This document shows, in pieces, positions 18,484 to 25,739 of a DNA stretch of 64,000 nt (the stretch's first letter is position 1; the number at the start of each line of letters is the position of its first letter). Under the pieces are notes generated by a model. The model saw only the letters and a program-made list of their open reading frames with translations. It was not told the DNA's origin and made no database searches. The translations under genes were made by a program, and so were the position numbers. Location: contig CACFLO010000003.1 in NCBI GenBank assembly GCA_902567135.1, positions 16,471 through 80,470 on the forward strand. Reading direction: 5' to 3'. Origin of the DNA: an uncultured Alphaproteobacteria bacterium (GTDB taxonomy: Bacteria; Pseudomonadota; Alphaproteobacteria; HIMB59; GCA-002718135).

Positions 18484-20928
18484 ATGAAAAATAGTATACC
18501 TAATTCTTGTAAAGTTGTCGTAATTGGAGGCGGAGTGGCAGGTTGTTCAACCGCATACCATTTGGCAAAATTTGGCTGGAAAGACACAGTATTGCTAGAA
18601 AGAGATGTTCTTACATCCGGAACTACTTGGCATGCAGCTGGATTAATTGGTCAACTTGGATCAAGCGCTACAATTACAAAGCTCAGAAATTATTCATTAA
18701 ATTTATACAAACAGCTTGAAAAAGAAACTGGGTTATCAACTGGGTTAAAGCAAAATGGATCTCTTACAGTTGCCACTACTTCAGATAGACTTGAAGAACT
18801 AAAGAGACAGGTTACTTTTGCTCAACGATTCGATATTGAAGCAAAACAAGTTAATAGAGAAGAAATAAAAGAAATTTATCCATTAATAAACGTTGAAGAT
18901 ATCGTTGGCGGTGTTTTTATTGCTAGAGATGGACAGGCAGACCCAGTAGGAGTTGCAAATGTTTTAGCAAAAGCTGCAAGACAAAATGGTGCGAAGATTA
19001 TTGAGAAATGTCCAGTTAAAAAAATATTGAAAAAGGATAATAAAATTGTAGGTGTTGAAACTAGTAAAGGAAAAATTGAATGTGAGTATGTTGTTCTTGC
19101 AACAGGTATGTGGTCCAGACAAATAGCACAAGATATTGATGTTAGTATTCCTTTGTACCCAGATGAACATTTTTATGTATTGAGTGAACCAATTAAAGAA
19201 ATAGATAAATCTTTGCCAGTTCTTAGAGATTATAATAATTGTTTATATTTAAAGGAAGATGCTGGTAAATTATTAGTTGGTGTATTTGAGCCAAATGCAA
19301 AGCCAGCTTTTACAAACAACTTTAGAGTTCCAGAAGATTTTTCTTTTGGTGAGTTGCCTGAAGATTTTGATCATTTTGAACCTTATTTAATTAATGCTAT
19401 GAATCGAATCCCAAGTCTTGAAAAATCAGGAATAAGAAAATTTTTTAATGGCCCAGAGTCATTTACTCCTGACACAAATTATTTACTAGGCGAAACTCCT
19501 GAAGTTAAAAATTTATACATCTGTGGAGGTTTCAATAGTATTGGAATAGTAAGTGCAGGTGGTGCAGGCAAGATTACAGCAGAATGGATTATAAATGATG
19601 AGATATATGAAGATGTTTTCTCTTTAGATATTTCTAGATTTGAAAAATTTCATTCAGATTTAGAATTTATAACTGAAAGAGTGACAGAAACTCTCGGTAA
19701 TTTGTATGCAATGCATTGGCCATATAAACAACATACTACTTCAAGAAATGTAAAGTTATTGCCTTATCATAATTACTTAAAAGCCAAAGGCGCGTGTTTT
19801 GGTCAGTCTGGAGCATATGAAAGACCAATGTGGTATGCTTTAAATGGCAAAGATAGTGATTATAAATACAGCTATGAATACCAGAATTGGTATGACTCAG
19901 CAAAAATTGAAACTGTAAATGCAAGAGAGAATGCTTCACTATTTGAGTTATCTCCATTTGCAAAGTTTGAACTAAGTGGAGAAAAAACGCATTCTTCTCT
20001 TCAATATATTTGCGCAAATAATATTAAAAATGAAATAGGTTCCATAACATATACTCAAATGCTTAATACAAAAGGTGGGATTGAAGCTGATTTGACCGTA
20101 ACTTGCTTAGACAAAAATAAGTTTAGAATTGTAACAGGCTCAGCAGTTAGAGAACATGATAAAAAACATATCTTAAAATACTTAGATAAATCTATTAAGT
20201 TTAAAGACATAACAGATAATATTGCATGCCTTGGAATATTTGGTCCCAAAAGTAGAGATTTAGTTTCAACATTATTTGGAAATTATTTTTCTAATAAAGA
20301 TTTTAAATATGGTACTGGAAAAAATATTATTTTTAATGATATTGAAATGTGGTTTCAAAGAATATCGTATGTTGGTGAATTAGGTTGGGAGATTTACATA
20401 CCAATTGAAAAATCAAAACAAATTTATGAATTAATAGTAAGTGTGGAAAAAGAATTTGATTTAGTTCATGCTGGAGCCCATTCTATGGATATTATGAGAA
20501 TGGAAAAGGGTTATTTGCATTGGGGTCATGATATTTCACCAGCAGAAAATCCCTTTGAAGCTAAACTTGGATTTGCAGTTAAATTAAATAAAAAAGAAAA
20601 TTTTATTGGTAAAGATTATTTAATAAAAGAAAAAAACTTAACAAAAAAAATATTTGTAATGTGTACAATAAATAATTCCAAACCCGGAAATCCACTTGTA
20701 TTGCATGATGAGCCAATTTTTTATGATAATAAAATAATAGGAGAAACTACTTCAGGCAATTATTCATTTAAATATGATAAAAACTTGGTATTTGGTTATG
20801 TTACAAAAAAAATAGATTTAGAAAAAAGTAGTGAAAAGTTAGAAATAGAGATAGCAAAAAAAAGATATAAACTCAGTTTATTAAAAGAACCATTACACGA
20901 CCCATTGAATCTTTTTACAAAAATTTGA
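18484..20928 (+). CDS. FAD-dependent dimethylglycine/sarcosine dehydrogenase-like protein (DAO-GcvT fusion)
   Basis: Probable demethylating dehydrogenase for N-methyl glycines (dimethylglycine or sarcosine), passing the one-carbon unit to folate. The 814-aa protein has an N-terminal DAO-type FAD domain with VVVIGGGVAGCSTAYHLA (11-28) and SGTTWHAAGL, whose His50 lines up with the covalent-FAD histidine of this family. A GcvT-like aminomethyltransferase domain begins at about 430 (GACFGQSGAYERP) and contains MRMEKGYLHWGHDIS. It stands alone after a 101-nt AT-rich gap, with no glycine-cleavage or folate genes beside it, so dimethylglycine and sarcosine cannot be told apart from context. Confidence 0.85.
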   Translation: MKNSIPNSCKVVVIGGGVAGCSTAYHLAKFGWKDTVLLERDVLTSGTTWHAAGLIGQLGSSATITKLRNYSLNLYKQLEKETGLSTGLKQNGSLTVATTSDRLEELKRQVTFAQRFDIEAKQVNREEIKEIYPLINVEDIVGGVFIARDGQADPVGVANVLAKAARQNGAKIIEKCPVKKILKKDNKIVGVETSKGKIECEYVVLATGMWSRQIAQDIDVSIPLYPDEHFYVLSEPIKEIDKSLPVLRDYNNCLYLKEDAGKLLVGVFEPNAKPAFTNNFRVPEDFSFGELPEDFDHFEPYLINAMNRIPSLEKSGIRKFFNGPESFTPDTNYLLGETPEVKNLYICGGFNSIGIVSAGGAGKITAEWIINDEIYEDVFSLDISRFEKFHSDLEFITERVTETLGNLYAMHWPYKQHTTSRNVKLLPYHNYLKAKGACFGQSGAYERPMWYALNGKDSDYKYSYEYQNWYDSAKIETVNARENASLFELSPFAKFELSGEKTHSSLQYICANNIKNEIGSITYTQMLNTKGGIEADLTVTCLDKNKFRIVTGSAVREHDKKHILKYLDKSIKFKDITDNIACLGIFGPKSRDLVSTLFGNYFSNKDFKYGTGKNIIFNDIEMWFQRISYVGELGWEIYIPIEKSKQIYELIVSVEKEFDLVHAGAHSMDIMRMEKGYLHWGHDISPAENPFEAKLGFAVKLNKKENFIGKDYLIKEKNLTKKIFVMCTINNSKPGNPLVLHDEPIFYDNKIIGETTSGNYSFKYDKNLVFGYVTKKIDLEKSSEKLEIEIAKKRYKLSLLKEPLHDPLNLFTKI

Positions 20929-20934
20929 TAAAAA

Positions 20935-21537
20935 ATGTTGGAAAGTTTTTTTTTATATATTAATTTTATTAATCAAAACTTAGAAAATAATTATTTAATT
21001 TTTTTTTTAATTTATTTTTTTTCTTTAATTGTTTTTTTTAGCTTTTCTCTTCCTGGAGGTCCAATTCTATTAATTGCATCTGGATTTTTTTTTGGTTTTT
21101 ACACTGGTTTCTTAATAAATATTTTTTCAATTTTAATTGGTAGTTATTTTTTTGTATTTTTTGCGAAATTTTTTTTTAATAAATCTTTTAATAGACTCTA
21201 TTTAAAATTCTCAAATAAATTAAATAAATTAATCAAGAATTCTAGTTATGAATATCTTATAATTTTTAGATTAATTCAAGGAAATCCTCTTTTTATTCAA
21301 AATTTATTTATATCATTTCTAAATATTTCTAAAACTAAATTTATACTCACTTCGTTTGCTGGTTTTAGTCCAGCAATTATTATATTTACATATTTAGGTA
21401 GCAAACTTTTAAAAATTCATGAAATAAAAAATATTACTTATAATGATATATTTTCAAAAGAATTCATTTTCATACTAATAATTTGTATTTTACTTTTAAT
21501 TTTTAGAATAATTTACAATTATAAAAGAAATGATTAA
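20935..21537 (+). CDS. TVP38/TMEM64 (VTT-domain) membrane protein
   Basis: Polytopic inner-membrane protein of 200 aa with a VTT/SNARE-associated domain. The diagnostic features are the re-entrant segment SLPGGPILLIASGFFFGF, the second half FRLIQGNPLFIQNLFISFLNIS and FTYLGSKL. Some relatives act as lipid scramblases or transporters, but the role of bacterial TVP38-type proteins is not settled. It starts 6 nt after the dehydrogenase gene and overlaps the next gene by 8 nt, so all three are probably one transcript. Confidence 0.8.
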   Translation: MLESFFLYINFINQNLENNYLIFFLIYFFSLIVFFSFSLPGGPILLIASGFFFGFYTGFLINIFSILIGSYFFVFFAKFFFNKSFNRLYLKFSNKLNKLIKNSSYEYLIIFRLIQGNPLFIQNLFISFLNISKTKFILTSFAGFSPAIIIFTYLGSKLLKIHEIKNITYNDIFSKEFIFILIICILLLIFRIIYNYKRND

Positions 21538-21895
21538 TTTTTTTTTTAAAACAATATCAGTTTTTTATTTAATTTTTCTTTCAATAGTATTGTTAATTCC
21601 TTTAGATCTTTTTATCATTACTCAATTTGTTGCTGTAGAAAAACAACCAAGCAACAATACTTCTTTTATAATACACCTAGTTCTTTTTTTTATTCTTTAT
21701 TTACTATTTTATTTTTCTTTTTCTAAAAAATATAAAATTTTATTATTTTGCATAATTTATTCTGTTGTAGTTGAATTATTGCAAATTTTTACTTCAAGAA
21801 GTGTTCAAATTTTTGATATTATATTTAATTTTACAGGTTTATTAGTTTCATATTTATTTATATTATTTTTTTACAAGAATAAAAGCAAGCAATGA
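21530..21895 (+). CDS. VanZ-like family membrane protein
   Basis: Small 121-aa membrane protein with about four hydrophobic segments. The VanZ-like signature is seen in SVVVELLQIFTSRSVQIFDIIFNFTG, which fits the family pattern of an E-x-x-Q in a helix followed by D-x-x-x-N. The family is named after a teicoplanin-resistance accessory protein, but most members have no known function and none should be assumed here. It overlaps the preceding VTT gene by 8 nt. Confidence 0.75.
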   Translation: MINFFFKTISVFYLIFLSIVLLIPLDLFIITQFVAVEKQPSNNTSFIIHLVLFFILYLLFYFSFSKKYKILLFCIIYSVVVELLQIFTSRSVQIFDIIFNFTGLLVSYLFILFFYKNKSKQ

Positions 21896-21941
21896 TAATT
21901 TTTATAGAGGTGAGGTTTTCTGTTGCTTATTACTTTAATAT

Positions 21942-22349
21942 TTATTTGAGACTTTCTATATAAGATAGAAAATTATTAATTTTTACAAATTTGCAAAGGT
22001 CAACTGGAAACATTTCTCTTGTTGTAAATCCTCCTCCAGTCATTGTCCAAATGTCAACTCTCAAAGTATTAAGTTCAATAGAATACAATCTATCTCTTAT
22101 ATTATTTTTACTTGAGAATATATTGATGTAAGAGAGTTTTAAATCTACATCATAGTAATATTCGCTGAATTTAGTTATTTTGTTAATATTTGTACTAATA
22201 ACTTTTACTCTATTGGAAGAAATAAATTCAAATCCCCATAGCAACGAAGGACACAATAATTGATTATTGGTTAAGTCCTTATTTGTAATAGTTAAAGATG
22301 AGGATGAATAAAAAATTAAAAATATAAGAATAAATAATTTTTTTTTCAT
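21942..22349 (-). CDS. Exported hypothetical protein
   Basis: I do not recognise this 135-aa protein. It has a clear N-terminal signal sequence (MKKKLFILIFLIFYSSSS), then a soluble part with two cysteines (about residues 33 and 119) that could form one periplasmic disulphide, and a WTMTGGGFTTREMFPVDLC segment. There is no membrane anchor after the signal. It lies alone on the minus strand, 46 nt tail-to-tail from the VanZ-like gene, with no terminator hairpin between them. Confidence 0.65.
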   Translation of the reverse strand: MKKKLFILIFLIFYSSSSLTITNKDLTNNQLLCPSLLWGFEFISSNRVKVISTNINKITKFSEYYYDVDLKLSYINIFSSKNNIRDRLYSIELNTLRVDIWTMTGGGFTTREMFPVDLCKFVKINNFLSYIESLK

Positions 22350-22455
22350 ATAAAAAAAATGTGTATAAATATACTAATAAGTCATTAACAAATTTATTAT
22401 TTTAATTAAAATATTTCTTAATTTAAAGTAAAATAATTAACATAGGAGTTTAATT

Positions 22456-22617
22456 ATGATGAAAATTTCTTCAATTATTATAGTAGTACTAGGTTTGTTA
22501 ATAGGTGCATACGCCTTAAACATCCCTGCATTTATGGCAGGTCAATACTTAATTCTTTCTGTAATTTTATTAGTTATTGGAGTTGGTTTATTTATTTATA
22601 GTAGAAAAAAAAAATAG
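22456..22617 (+). CDS. Small two-segment membrane protein (53 aa)
   Basis: A short reading frame starting ATGATG, with a good ribosome site AGGAG at 22443-22447 and ending TAG at 22615-22617. The 53-aa product begins MMKISSIIIVVLGLLIGAYA, then NIPAFMAGQ, a second hydrophobic stretch YLILSVILLVIGVGLFIY and a basic tail SRKKK. Two membrane helices joined by a short loop with a positively charged C-terminus are predicted. No family is recognised. The ribosome site, helix pattern and clean stop make it likely to be real despite its size. Confidence 0.6.
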   Translation: MMKISSIIIVVLGLLIGAYALNIPAFMAGQYLILSVILLVIGVGLFIYSRKKK

Positions 22618-22844
22618 AAAAGGAGAATTAATATATCATTTAAAAACTGGACAATGTAATGACAAGGACTCAGTTTTATCTTCTTTGAAAAAAAATTTAA
22701 TGATTTTTAATCCTCAAACTGCAAACCTCAAGGGCAATGCATAAATACTAAAGTTAAGTTTTAAAAAATCAAGAATGTAGTGCGGCGTCTTTTGTTTTGT
22801 GCTTAAATCATTTAACTTAAAACATATCATTTTTATTTAAAATA

Positions 22845-23210
22845 TTATTTTTTTAACTTTTCCCATTCAGCCATACCACCAGTAATATTCTTAACATTTT
22901 TAATACCCATGTCTTGCATTGTTTTAGTTGATAAAGTTCCTTGTCCACCCACACCACAAAATACAACATATTCTTTGCTGGGGTTTTCTTTGAAAAATTT
23001 ATTTTCTAAAGGACTACCTTCTGCTAAATAAAATTCAAGGAACGCTCTATCCAAATGAATTGCATTTCCTATTGTTCCTTTAGCAAAACTTTCTTTATCC
23101 CTAACATCAATAAATTGTACATTTGGATCATTTAGCTTTTCATTAGCCTCTGACGCAGAAATATTTTCAATTTCATTTTTAACACTCATTAAATCTTCAA
23201 ATTTTTTCAT
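22845..23210 (-). CDS. Rhodanese-like domain protein
   Basis: Single-domain sulphurtransferase-like protein of 121 aa. The rhodanese fold is recognisable from ISASEANEKLNDPNVQFIDVRDKESFAKGTI, with the active-site loop VVFCGVGGQGT carrying Cys85, then GIKNVKNITGGMAEWEK at the C-terminus. The six-residue loop CGVGGQ fits a catalytic rather than a dead domain. No signal peptide is seen, so it is probably cytoplasmic. The substrate is unknown and the neighbours give no clue. Confidence 0.85.
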   Translation of the reverse strand: MKKFEDLMSVKNEIENISASEANEKLNDPNVQFIDVRDKESFAKGTIGNAIHLDRAFLEFYLAEGSPLENKFFKENPSKEYVVFCGVGGQGTLSTKTMQDMGIKNVKNITGGMAEWEKLKK

Positions 23211-23230
23211 TTTTTCCTTACCTTATTAAT

Positions 23231-23249
23231 ATGGGTCGTTCTGTTGCCC
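23231..23249 (+). repeat. Displaced copy of the end of ssrA
   Basis: The 19-nt sequence ATGGGTCGTTCTGTTGCCC matches ATGGGGCGTTCTGTTGCCC at 24057-24075 in 18 of 19 positions and in the same orientation. The second copy lies in the terminal pseudoknot region of the tmRNA coding piece. Weaker similarity continues outward to a shared AAAC. The two copies bracket the exported-protein gene at 23371. An attachment-site duplication or a partial gene duplication would both explain this. Confidence 0.7.
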
Positions 23250-23317
23250 CGTGTGTAAACTAAATTACCAGAATCCTTAGCTTTTTTATATAGTAAATGC
23301 ATAAAAAATTAAGCTCA

Positions 23318-23327
23318 GTGTGCACAC
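23318..23327. repeat. GTGTGCACAC palindrome, left of the exported-protein gene
   Basis: A perfect 10-bp palindrome about 45 nt before the start of the 194-aa exported-protein gene. Its core TGTGCACA recurs at 23984-23991, just beyond the other end of that gene. It could be an operator or part of an element boundary; nothing more can be said from sequence. Confidence 0.45.
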
Positions 23328-23370
23328 ATAGGGCACCCACTTTAAAGGCAATTATGGTAATATAATTTCG

Positions 23371-23955
23371 ATGAAAAAAGTTTTAGTGATCGTGGTTATG
23401 GGTTTGATGTGGATTATTCCAGTATCAGCAAATGAAAGATTTATTCCTTTAGAGCTTTTCACTGGTGGTGAAATAAGAGAAGATACAGAAATTAAATATA
23501 CAAAAGCAAACAAAATATTTGGTGAAAAGAAAAGAAAAAAAATTGTTGGACCTGAGGATTGGAAAAATCCTCAAACTGGAGAAATAATAAAAGTTTATAA
23601 AAGAACAAGAGAAGGTCAAAGTGGATTAAAAACACAGTTATTTACAGTTACTAATGATGGACAGTGTATTGGAAGAGTTTGGGATAGTAGGCGCGGAGGA
23701 AGAGTAATAGAAAATGGATGTAAATTTCCTTTAGGGTTTTGGAAAGAAGGTGAGACTAGATCATTTAAAGGTTCTTCTGGCGGTAAGCCAAGAAAAATTG
23801 AATTAACAATTTTAAAATTAGGAAAAAAACCTAAAAGTAGTATTAAATTTAATTGGAAATTATACAATTTAAGTTCAGGCGAATTGATGGATGACAATGA
23901 TTATACTTTTTCTCCTGGTAAGGCTATGACAAAGCTGAATGATAAAAAATTATAA
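23371..23955 (+). CDS. Exported hypothetical protein, bracketed by ssrA-end repeats
   Basis: I do not recognise this 194-aa protein. It has a signal peptide (MKKVLVIVVMGLMWIIPVSA, cleavage predicted after residue 20), then a basic, Lys/Gly-rich soluble region with two cysteines (C99 and C117) framing IGRVWDSRRGGRVIENG. A beta-rich C-terminal part (KIELTILKLGKKPKSSIKFNWKLYNLSSGE) follows. A periplasmic location with one disulphide is likely. No strong ribosome site is seen upstream. It is the only gene between the two ssrA-end copies, and TGTGCACA palindromes lie on both sides. Confidence 0.7.
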   Translation: MKKVLVIVVMGLMWIIPVSANERFIPLELFTGGEIREDTEIKYTKANKIFGEKKRKKIVGPEDWKNPQTGEIIKVYKRTREGQSGLKTQLFTVTNDGQCIGRVWDSRRGGRVIENGCKFPLGFWKEGETRSFKGSSGGKPRKIELTILKLGKKPKSSIKFNWKLYNLSSGELMDDNDYTFSPGKAMTKLNDKKL

Positions 23956-23982
23956 AAATTGTTTCTAACTTTCTCTTTCTGA

Positions 23983-24003
23983 CTGTGCACACAGCGTGCA
24001 CAG
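23983..24003. repeat. Hairpin of TGTGCACA-type repeats, right of the exported-protein gene
   Basis: CTGTGCAC (23983-23990) and GTGCACAG (23996-24003) form a perfect 8-bp stem with a 5-nt loop. The left arm extends into the palindrome TGTGCACA found also at 23319-23326. On the minus strand it lies about 55 nt past the end of ssrA and could stop or protect that transcript, but no T run follows on either strand. Confidence 0.45.
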
Positions 24004-24056
24004 ATTATTTCTTCAGAGAAAAAACTGAGCAATAACAACAAGAACACGAAAGTTTA

Positions 24057-24075
24057 ATGGGGCGTTCTGTTGCCC
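24057..24075 (+). repeat. ssrA-end repeat, native copy
   Basis: The copy that lies within the terminal part of the tmRNA coding piece (minus strand). It matches 23231-23249 in 18 of 19 positions, in direct orientation and 826 nt away. See the other copy for the interpretation. Confidence 0.7.
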
Positions 24076-24103
24076 GGTGCCCCAAACCGCGCTAGCCTAG
24101 AAA

Positions 24104-24136
24104 TTAGGCAGCGATAGCTAATCTATTATCGTTAGC
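24104..24136 (-). other. tmRNA tag reading frame, ANDNRLAIAA
   Basis: Within the tmRNA coding piece, the minus strand reads GCT AAC GAT AAT AGA TTA GCT ATC GCT GCC TAA, encoding ANDNRLAIAA and a stop. With the alanine carried by the RNA itself the tag is AANDNRLAIAA. It keeps the AANDN start bound by SspB and a hydrophobic-Ala-Ala end of the kind recognised by ClpX. The resume codon GCT is assigned by comparison with known tags. Confidence 0.88.
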
Positions 24137-24367
24137 GTTTATAAAAATAGCCCGATAACGGCGGAACAATGCCGAGCAAAGTCTTTATCTTTTAGTCAAC
24201 GTCAAACCTATTTCGCCCCCATAGTTTTATGGTGGAGGCGCCGGGTACCGCCCCCGGGTCCGTATAACCTATTGCATAAAGCATTTATCGCTATAGTTGA
24301 TAAATCAACATTTCTTTTATAAACCAAAGTTAACAATCAAGAAAGATTTGAATTATTAAATATGATT

Positions 24368-24408
24368 TTTCACTAAAAATTTGTTGTTAAGATTAGGTTT
24401 TAGTGAAA
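24368..24408. promoter_or_regulatory. Inverted repeat between ssrA and folA
   Basis: TTTCACTAAAA (24368-24378) and TTTTAGTGAAA (24398-24408) form a perfect 11-bp inverted repeat with 19 nt between. It stands 13 nt before the folA ATG and upstream of the divergent ssrA transcript. No T run follows, so it does not look like a terminator. A regulator site or a leader hairpin for folA is possible. Confidence 0.45.
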
Positions 24409-24421
24409 TAAGATTTTACTG

Positions 24422-24910
24422 ATGATTAAAGCAATAATGGCAGTGGATGATAATGGAGGTATCAGCAAAGGCGTAAGTATGCCTTGGCCAAAGAATTCTA
24501 AAGACTTACAATGGTTTAAAAAAAACACTTTAAATCAGGTTATTGTAATGGGAAGTAAAACCTGGGAAGATCCTTTTATGTCAACACCGTTAAAAGATAG
24601 AGAAAATATTCTTATAACCACTAAAGACAATTCATTTTATCCAGGAGCAAATGCATATATAAAAGGCAATATTGTAGATGAAATTCTTAAATTAGAAAAA
24701 AAATATTCAAATAAAGACATTTATGTAATTGGAGGTCCAGAAATTGTTAAGCAAACATTTGATTTGTTTAAAGAGTTTTACTTAACAAGAATCTACGGTA
24801 ATTTTGAATGTGATAAATTTATTGATATAAAAAAAATTAGCAATACAATGAAATTAATTGAAAAAATTGATTGTGATGACACTTGCCACTTTGAAATTTG
24901 GAAAAAATGA
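24422..24910 (+). CDS. folA: Dihydrofolate reductase
   Basis: Reduces dihydrofolate to tetrahydrofolate with NADPH. The 162-aa protein has the DHFR landmarks: MIKAIMAVDDNGGISKGVSMPWPKNSKDLQWFK, VIVMGSKTWEDPF, ENILITTKDN and DIYVIGGPEIVKQ. Length fits the family. The stop overlaps the thyA ATG (ATGA), so it is coupled to the enzyme whose reaction makes dihydrofolate. A perfect inverted repeat precedes the gene. Confidence 0.95.
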   Translation: MIKAIMAVDDNGGISKGVSMPWPKNSKDLQWFKKNTLNQVIVMGSKTWEDPFMSTPLKDRENILITTKDNSFYPGANAYIKGNIVDEILKLEKKYSNKDIYVIGGPEIVKQTFDLFKEFYLTRIYGNFECDKFIDIKKISNTMKLIEKIDCDDTCHFEIWKK

Positions 24911-25737
24911 AAAATTATTTAACAGCTTTAGAATATTGTTTTGAAAATGGGGATTTTGTTAAAAGTCGTGCAGGTAATGTAAAAAAAGCATTTGGATATC
25001 AAATGCGATTTAATTTAGAAGATGGATTTCCCGCAATTACAACTAAGAAGCTTGCATGGAAAGCAGTTGTATCAGAGTTATTGTGGTTTTTAGAAGGATC
25101 AAATGATGAGAGAAGGCTTGCTGAAATTCAATATGAAGACACAAAAGCAAATTTAAAAGATAAAAAGACTATTTGGACTCAAAATGCAAATGCTGATTAT
25201 TGGAAAAATAAATCAAAATTTAAAGGTGATGTTGGAAGAATATATGGAGTACAATGGAGAAACTTTAATGGAGTTGATCAAATTGTAAATTTGATAGAGG
25301 GTTTAAAGCAAAATCCTAATAGCAGGAGACATATCCTAACTGCTTGGAATCCTGCCGAGTTAGACGAAATGTCTCTTCCTCCATGCCACGCTTTTTCACA
25401 GTTTTATATTTCTAATAACAAACTTAGTTGTCAATTATATCAACGTTCCTGTGATATGTTTTTAGGAGTTCCATTTAACATAGCTAGTTACAGTCTTTTA
25501 ATTCATATTCTTGCCAAAGAATGCGGATACCAAGTTGGGGAATTTATTCTTTCTCTAGGAGATTTCCATATATATGAAGAACATTTTGATCAAGTAAAAA
25601 TTCAATTAACAAGAGAGCCAAAGACACATCCAAGCTTACAATTTGAACAAAAAAAAATTAATGAATACAAGACTTCAGATTTTGAATTAATTAATTATGA
25701 ACACCATCCTAAAATTGTGGCACCAATGAATGTTTAG
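24907..25737 (+). CDS. thyA: Thymidylate synthase, ThyA type
   Basis: Makes dTMP from dUMP with methylene-tetrahydrofolate, producing dihydrofolate that FolA recycles. Starting at ATG 24907 (ATGA overlap with folA) the protein has 276 aa. A TTG three codons earlier is in frame but less likely. Motifs are SRAGNVKKAFGYQMRF, the catalytic Cys160 in LPPCHAFSQFYI, and QRSCDMFLGVPFNIASYSLL. It is the classical folate-cycling ThyA, not ThyX. mrp converges 2 nt beyond its stop. Confidence 0.96.
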   Translation: MKNYLTALEYCFENGDFVKSRAGNVKKAFGYQMRFNLEDGFPAITTKKLAWKAVVSELLWFLEGSNDERRLAEIQYEDTKANLKDKKTIWTQNANADYWKNKSKFKGDVGRIYGVQWRNFNGVDQIVNLIEGLKQNPNSRRHILTAWNPAELDEMSLPPCHAFSQFYISNNKLSCQLYQRSCDMFLGVPFNIASYSLLIHILAKECGYQVGEFILSLGDFHIYEEHFDQVKIQLTREPKTHPSLQFEQKKINEYKTSDFELINYEHHPKIVAPMNV

Positions 25738-25739
25738 AA

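Larger units (their letters stand above)
24056..24300 (-). ncRNA. ssrA: tmRNA, permuted two-piece alphaproteobacterial form
   Basis: Ribosome-rescue RNA. Read on the minus strand, the acceptor piece comes first and ends at 24230 with CGGACCC...CGCCTCCACCA. A 9-nt spacer (24229-24221) follows, then the coding piece starts at 24220 with GGGGGCGAAATAGGTTTGACG. GGGGGCG pairs over 7 bp with CGCCTCC to form the acceptor stem. This order is the circular permutation known from alphaproteobacteria, whose RNA is cut into two pieces. The coding piece contains the tag frame (24104-24136) and a G/C-rich pseudoknot-like end (GGGGC...GCCCC) near 24083-24059. The outer ends are estimated. A TATAAA on the minus strand at 24321-24316 could be the -10 element. 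Confidence 0.92.

Noticed and set aside
22619..22744. Open frame after the 53-aa gene (contains YHLKTGQCNDKDS), with aggag just upstream
   Set aside because: It has no ATG, GTG or TTG at a usable distance from that ribosome site; the first such codon comes late and leaves about 20 residues. Could be a decayed gene, but support is too thin.
23616..23897. 93-codon minus strand frame inside the exported-protein gene
   Set aside because: No ribosome site and no recognisable features; the + strand frame has a proper signal peptide and spans more of the interval.
23315..24003. TGTGCACA palindromes as terminal inverted repeats of a transposon
   Set aside because: They are only 8 bp, self-palindromic, not at the outer edges of the bracketed segment, and no transposase is present.
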